Shown here one piece after another: positions 15,287 to 18,572 of a DNA stretch of 18,572 nucleotides. Within the stretch, counting starts at the first letter, position 1. The number at the start of each line of letters is the position of its first letter. The position numbers and the translations under genes were made by a program. Source of the DNA: JBDNJM01 sp041687755. Lineage in GTDB: Bacteria; Planctomycetota; UBA1135; GCA-002686595. Under the pieces are notes generated by a model. It was not told where the DNA came from. It made no database searches and was given only the letters and a program-made list of their open reading frames with translations. Where the stretch lies: the NCBI GenBank assembly GCA_041687755.1, contig JBDNJM010000084.1, forward strand, positions 1 through 18,572, read 5' to 3'.

Positions 15287-15745
15287 ATGGCCGACAACGA
15301 CGCCAACGGGCCCGGCAAGGGCCGCTCCGTGGGCCGGATCCTCGAGGGCTTGGCCCAGCGCGGCGCGAAGGTGCGTTCCGAAAAGGAGCGGCGCGCGGGC
15401 GAGCTGCCGGCCGTGCCCGGCGCGCAGCCCGTCGACGCTGAACCCATAGACGGTGAACGTCGCGAGTCGTCCGGCAACCTCGTCGATCAACTGCGCCGCG
15501 CGGGCGAACAGAAGCTCGAGCGCAAGGCCAAAAAGGTCCTGACCGAAGCCTTCGACGAGCGCCGCGGCGAACTCGAGGAGCTGGGCGTCCAGACCCTGCG
15601 GCGCGCGATCGCCGAAGAGTCCGAGCGCCTCGAGCAATTGATCGAACGCTCGATCGAGGTGAAGAAGCGCGAGGTGCGTCTGTCGCTGCTCGTGCTGCTG
15701 ACGGGCACGGCGCTGTACATCGCTCTGGCGCTGATCTTCGGCTAG
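15287..15745 (+). CDS. Small coiled-coil protein with C-terminal membrane anchor
   Basis: This 152-residue protein has no recognised family. Residues 1-62 are charged and low-complexity. Residues 63-130 are strongly helical and Glu/Lys/Arg/Leu-rich with heptad-like spacing, for example QKLERKAKKVL, LEELGVQTLRRAIAEE and SERLEQLIERSIEVKK, suggesting a coiled coil. Residues 131-150 form a single hydrophobic helix at the extreme C-terminus, ending ALIFG. The layout is that of a tail-anchored membrane protein with a cytosolic coiled coil. It sits 5 bp after pgi and 4 bp before the next gene, so translational coupling is likely. The function is unknown and a link to sugar phosphate metabolism is only positional. 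Confidence 0.75.
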   Translation: MADNDANGPGKGRSVGRILEGLAQRGAKVRSEKERRAGELPAVPGAQPVDAEPIDGERRESSGNLVDQLRRAGEQKLERKAKKVLTEAFDERRGELEELGVQTLRRAIAEESERLEQLIERSIEVKKREVRLSLLVLLTGTALYIALALIFG

Positions 15746-15749
15746 CGCG

Positions 15750-16046
15750 ATGCCGTTCGCCCTCGTTCAACTTGCCGTCGCCCCGCCGGGCCCCGAACTG
15801 TTCGATCGCTTTCCGCCCCAGGATTTCGTGCGCCTCGTCACGATCCTGCTCGCAGCGGTCTGGACGGTGCGCGGCGCGTTCCGAATCTGGCGCCAAATCC
15901 ACGAGCTGGATGAGTTGGCCGCAAGCTACGGACTGCGCCGCGGTCTGGCGCTGCGCGCGAGCGTGGATGTGGCCCTGGCGGCGACGGTGTTCGATCCGCT
16001 GAACCTGTCGCTGATCCTGTTGCTTGCCGGGTTGTGGACGCTGTGA
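15750..16046 (+). CDS. Small two-helix membrane protein
   Basis: This 98-residue protein has hydrophobic segments near 26-46 (FVRLVTILLAAVWTVRGAFRIW) and 80-97 (LNLSLILLLAGLW). Between them is an amphipathic linker with the acidic stretch IHELDELAASYGLRRGL. I recognise no family. The start ATG 15750 lies four bases after the TAG of the preceding gene, with which it probably forms a coupled pair encoding membrane partners. Coding potential is supported by tight spacing and the clear hydrophobic pattern. The long antisense frame covering this region is a GC-rich shadow. Confidence 0.7.
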   Translation: MPFALVQLAVAPPGPELFDRFPPQDFVRLVTILLAAVWTVRGAFRIWRQIHELDELAASYGLRRGLALRASVDVALAATVFDPLNLSLILLLAGLWTL

Positions 16047-16390
16047 GTGAAGCCCGGCGTTCCGCCATGCAGGCCGTGCTTCTGCTCTGCATCCTGTCGC
16101 ACCCAATTCGCTGGGCGTTGCTCACCATCTGAGCCGCCCGCTTGGGTCTTCCACGCGAGTCACAGTAACTGGTCTCACCAAGCCTCAGCTTGCCCGGCTT
16201 GCTGCCGGCGCCGTCTTGGCGTTGCGTTGTCGTGGTTCCGAGGCGAACGGCGAACGGCGATCGGGTCGCCAGCTGATCCAGGGAGACCGTTCACCCCAGC
16301 GGCTCAGGAAACCCCTACATCAAAGCCGGCCCCGCATGACGTTTCCGGAGTCTCACCGCCCAATCTTCGTCGCCCCGGGATAGAGCCGGG
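16047..16390. other. Gap with no supported gene before the FG-GAP gene
   Basis: This stretch looks less GC-rich than the left part of the window. It carries an open frame from GTG 16047 whose translation is Cys/Pro/Arg-rich with no family features, so I do not call it. It contains a tandem CGAACGG duplication near 16241-16256 and the start of a hairpin pair at 16374-16414. It probably holds the promoter for the downstream surface-protein gene or decayed sequence. Confidence 0.35.
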
Positions 16391-17068
16391 TTGGGTTCGA
16401 ACTCCGCCGAGTTCTCCACCTGCTCGATTCTCGCCGTCTCACCAGCCCTGATCTTGAATGCGCTCACTCCTGCTCCTCGCAATCCCCCCCCCCCTGCAAC
16501 TCCCGTTCCTCAAATAGGCGGAGGGCAGACACCCGGTCACCCGATTGAGTGGGCGTGCAACGCCCCCGTCCTATTGCAGGGAGGCTCGTTCAACTGCGAC
16601 CTCTGCATCGGCTATCCCACGCTCAAGGGGCCCCATCGCGGAGCGGCCATCGCTGATGGAGCCAACCTGCTGGCGGAACTAGACCCGGAGGACCCCGAGG
16701 GTCCGGAAGGGGCGTTCTTCGACGACCTTCTGATCGGAGGAACGGCGGGCGTCTGGCTCAAAGCCTCGAGCGCCGAAACGGACAGGACCCACACGGGTAC
16801 GGTCGTGCTGTACCGGGGCGACGTTGCGGGAGTCCCAGCGGGAGCAACAGGCACGCTTTGCCTGGATGATGATTCCGCCCACCGGAAACTGATCTCGCCG
16901 AATTTCGGAGACTTGTTCGGGTTCTCTGTGACGGCGATCGGCGACCTCGACGACGATACCTACGACGACTTCATAGTCGGTGCACCTCGGGGTCCGTTCT
17001 CTGGCACCCCAATGCAGCCCGCTCCTTGGGAGGGGGGTTGTCTACCTCTACCTGTCGGATGGCTTTGA
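16391..17068 (+). CDS. FG-GAP repeat surface protein, N-terminal segment (frame broken at G6 tract)
   Basis: This is the first part of an integrin-alpha-like beta-propeller protein. The open frame begins at TTG 16391 and runs 225 codons. Residues 1-45 are Ser/Ala/Pro-rich with a weakly hydrophobic stretch (11-23). A Cys-containing segment (55-75) follows, then a degenerate FG-GAP motif FDDLLIGGTAG (110-120) and a clear one, FGFSVTAIGDLDDDTYDDFIVGAP (176-199), with calcium-site aspartates. At 17032-17037 a run of six G moves the frame, and the last nine residues are out of register. The true continuation is the next feature. The start is unsure: ATG 16459 (MRSLLLLAI) would be in frame only if the C11 run that follows were C9 or C12. 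GC content appears lower than in neighbouring housekeeping genes. Confidence 0.65.
   Translation: MGSNSAEFSTCSILAVSPALILNALTPAPRNPPPPATPVPQIGGGQTPGHPIEWACNAPVLLQGGSFNCDLCIGYPTLKGPHRGAAIADGANLLAELDPEDPEGPEGAFFDDLLIGGTAGVWLKASSAETDRTHTGTVVLYRGDVAGVPAGATGTLCLDDDSAHRKLISPNFGDLFGFSVTAIGDLDDDTYDDFIVGAPRGPFSGTPMQPAPWEGGCLPLPVGWL
16487..16497 (+). repeat. C11 homopolymer tract near the start of the FG-GAP gene
   Basis: Eleven consecutive C lie about 26 nt after ATG 16459. With nine or twelve C that ATG would read into the FG-GAP frame; with eleven it hits TAG within 20 codons. This is the longest single-base run in the window and is prone to slippage and sequencing error alike. Confidence 0.85.
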
Positions 17069-18476
17069 CATGAATGAGGGCTTCAGGGATTGGGCGGGTT
17101 CGGATTGGGCGTCGGATCCGCAAGCCTGCAAGACGGACTGCCAGTTCTGCACGAATCCTCTCAATCCCAAGACGTGCAGCTTCCCGGGTTGGTTCAACGC
17201 AGTGACTCGGGCCTCGGCAATCCTCCTGCCTCCGAACTTGCAGGGCAACGCGCCCGGAAAGCAGTGCTTCGGCTTCGCGGTCGAGCGGATCGGAGACATG
17301 GACGGCGATGGAACCGAGGACTTCGCCATCGGTGCTCCGGGCGTCGATATCCGCACGACCGATCCGACGGACACACCATTCGACCCTGGCCATTGCTACC
17401 TCATCTCAGGTGCAGAGCTAGCCCAGGCTGTCACAACAACGGGCCAAGAGGTTCTGACGGTAGGCGCGGGGGGCTCGAGCAGCGACCTGCTGCTGGGAAG
17501 TCTCACCGCCAGTTCCTGTGAATGGGGAGGGGCGCCCGCAGATCGAATCGGGCATTCCATAGCAGGCAATCTTGACCTGAACGATGACGGCTATATCGAC
17601 CTCGCCATCGGAGCCCCGCAGTACCGCTGGATCGGTTGGACGAACGGGATCAAGGCCTACTCGGTTCAGTGCACCGGGGCCGGCAAGGTGATTGCCGTCG
17701 CCGGCGAAGGCTCAGGGCTCAGTGCCTCGCCTGACACTGAAGCGCTCCTGGGTGGCTGGTTCTTGGATTCGCAGGCCGCACCGCTCTCCTGTCCGCCCGA
17801 GACTCCGGATTACGGCGAGGGCTTCGGCTTCTCGATCTCTACTCGACCGGACCCGCTCGGTCCGTCTCAACCCAACCCGTGGGACCTCGTGATTGGGGCG
17901 CCGATGTTCAGCACGACGCCGACTACGACGGCGTTCTTCACACCGCCTGGCTACAACCCTGACATGATGGGTTCGGACGATCCGCTGGAGTTTCCTTCCT
18001 GGGGCGCCGACTTCATGTCGCCCGACGGCGGGCGCTCGCTCGGACGCGCCACGGTCTGGGAGTGGCCCGACGTGACTCCACTCGTGCCACCGGCGGCCGC
18101 CAACTGGCAGATGCAGGGCTTCGACGATAGCGAGATGGTCGGTTGGAAGGTCAAGGCTTTCGGCAACGTCGATGGAGTCGGGGGCCAGGATATCGGCATC
18201 TGCGCGCGCAACTTCTCGACTCCGACCCGGGACGGAGCGAATGCGTGCACGTCCACATGTTTCCAGGAGGCGCCCAGTCTTCCTCAGGGGCTATGCCCCA
18301 ATGAACTCGACCCTAACTGTCCAGAGGTTGAGGACCCCAACGATGACTTCAAGCCTCATGCGGGTGGTACCTCTTGTGGAAGCGTGACCGTACACCAGGC
18401 GTCGGACGGCATCATTCGGTACGAGTTCCGAGGGTGGTGTACCAGTAGGTCTGTAAATGCGCTGGCCGCATGCTGA
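17034..18476 (+). CDS. FG-GAP repeat surface protein, C-terminal segment (after frame shift)
   Basis: This continues the same protein in another frame. Removing one G from the run at 17032-17037 makes WEGG flow directly into VVYLYLSDGF. The segment has about 480 residues. FG-GAP blades follow near 17270-17345 (IGDMDGDGTEDFAIGAP), 17545-17625 (LDLNDDGYIDLAIGAP), 17820-17910 (PWDLVIGAPMF) and 18140-18216 (VDGVGGQDIGICARNF). With those upstream this approaches the seven blades of an integrin-type propeller. D-x-D-x-D-G loops indicate calcium binding. Many cysteines (CKTDCQFC near 17130-17150 and elsewhere) imply an exported, disulfide-bonded protein. The frame extends back to GTG 16980, and an ATG at 17070 could permit internal initiation, but neither is needed if the shift is an error. 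It ends at TGA 18474-18476 ahead of a hairpin. Confidence 0.8.
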   Translation, partial: GVVYLYLSDGFDMNEGFRDWAGSDWASDPQACKTDCQFCTNPLNPKTCSFPGWFNAVTRASAILLPPNLQGNAPGKQCFGFAVERIGDMDGDGTEDFAIGAPGVDIRTTDPTDTPFDPGHCYLISGAELAQAVTTTGQEVLTVGAGGSSSDLLLGSLTASSCEWGGAPADRIGHSIAGNLDLNDDGYIDLAIGAPQYRWIGWTNGIKAYSVQCTGAGKVIAVAGEGSGLSASPDTEALLGGWFLDSQAAPLSCPPETPDYGEGFGFSISTRPDPLGPSQPNPWDLVIGAPMFSTTPTTTAFFTPPGYNPDMMGSDDPLEFPSWGADFMSPDGGRSLGRATVWEWPDVTPLVPPAAANWQMQGFDDSEMVGWKVKAFGNVDGVGGQDIGICARNFSTPTRDGANACTSTCFQEAPSLPQGLCPNELDPNCPEVEDPNDDFKPHAGGTSCGSVTVHQASDGIIRYEFRGWCTSRSVNALAAC

Positions 18477-18527
18477 GCCGCTCCTCGGTTCGGAGCATCG
18501 TCCGATTCTTCGGGCGCTCCCGAGCCG

Positions 18528-18557
18528 CAGCGGCAGCCCCCGAGGGGGCTGCCGCTG
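18528..18557 (+). terminator. Hairpin terminator of the FG-GAP gene
   Basis: CAGCGGCAGCCCC (18528-18540) pairs perfectly with 18545-18557 (13 bp) around a CGAG loop, 52 bp after the FG-GAP stop. It is followed by AAGGCGG rather than a U tract. Confidence 0.65.
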
Positions 18558-18572
18558 AAGGCGGCCGAGGCA

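Noticed and set aside
13557..16106. 849-codon open frame on the minus strand opposite pgi and its neighbours
   Set aside because: It is Arg/Ala/His/Gln-rich with no family motif and lies antisense to an unmistakable pgi. Long antisense frames are expected in high-GC DNA.
16374..16414. tRNA-like stems: CCCGG with a 7-nt loop and CCGGG, followed by GGTTCGAACTCC and a GAACTC/GAGTTC hairpin
   Set aside because: No complete cloverleaf, acceptor stem or CCA end can be drawn on either strand. At most it is a degenerate fragment or coincidental hairpins.
16047..16451. 134-codon open frame starting with GTG directly after the 98-residue membrane protein
   Set aside because: The translation is Cys/Pro/Arg-rich with no hydrophobic or family pattern and overlaps the FG-GAP open frame. 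It looks like chance.

Overview
The window is high-GC bacterial chromosomal DNA. It is gene-dense, with almost no Shine-Dalgarno sequences ahead of starts. It combines membrane-anchored carboxypeptidase-regulatory-like proteins, secreted kelch and FG-GAP beta-propellers, a YugP-type membrane metalloprotease and a formate-tetrahydrofolate ligase. That mix, with the weak use of Shine-Dalgarno sites, suggests a high-GC member of the Planctomycetota. This is an inference from style, not from a marker gene; a myxobacterium-like lineage is the main alternative.

Layout. 1-216 is the right end of an ISL3-type insertion sequence (transposase C-terminus plus terminal inverted repeat). 291-2193 (minus) holds an orphan histidine kinase with a degenerate ATP lid and a SprT-like metalloprotein. 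Between them is a phased cluster of four DnaA-box-like 9-mers. 2455-4008 (plus) is a secreted seven-blade kelch protein that ends at a 24-bp bidirectional hairpin. 4206-7697 (minus) is a two-gene operon of membrane-anchored beta-sandwich proteins. 8032-8583 (minus) is a small protein with faint LURP-one/Tubby-like character. 8864-10536 (minus) is a MerR-type regulator with a CX2C-X10-CX2C tail, followed 14 bp later by a cysteine desulfurase. From 10911 everything is on the plus strand: formate-tetrahydrofolate ligase, a YugP-type peptidase, then a tight cluster of glucose-6-phosphate isomerase and two small membrane proteins. Last is a large FG-GAP surface protein whose frame is broken at a G6 tract and whose start lies at a C11 tract.

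How the genes work together. Housekeeping metabolism (fhs, pgi, cysteine desulfurase) is interleaved with cell-surface and envelope genes. The two most coherent units are MerR plus cysteine desulfurase, a possible self-contained sulfur or Fe-S sensing and supply module, and pgi plus two membrane proteins. The most notable non-coding signal is the DnaA-box-like cluster at 1307-1359. The most notable coding anomaly is the double homopolymer problem in the FG-GAP gene, which could be assembly error, decay or phase variation. I found no CRISPR array, prophage, tRNA or rRNA, and no clearly novel multi-gene defence system.
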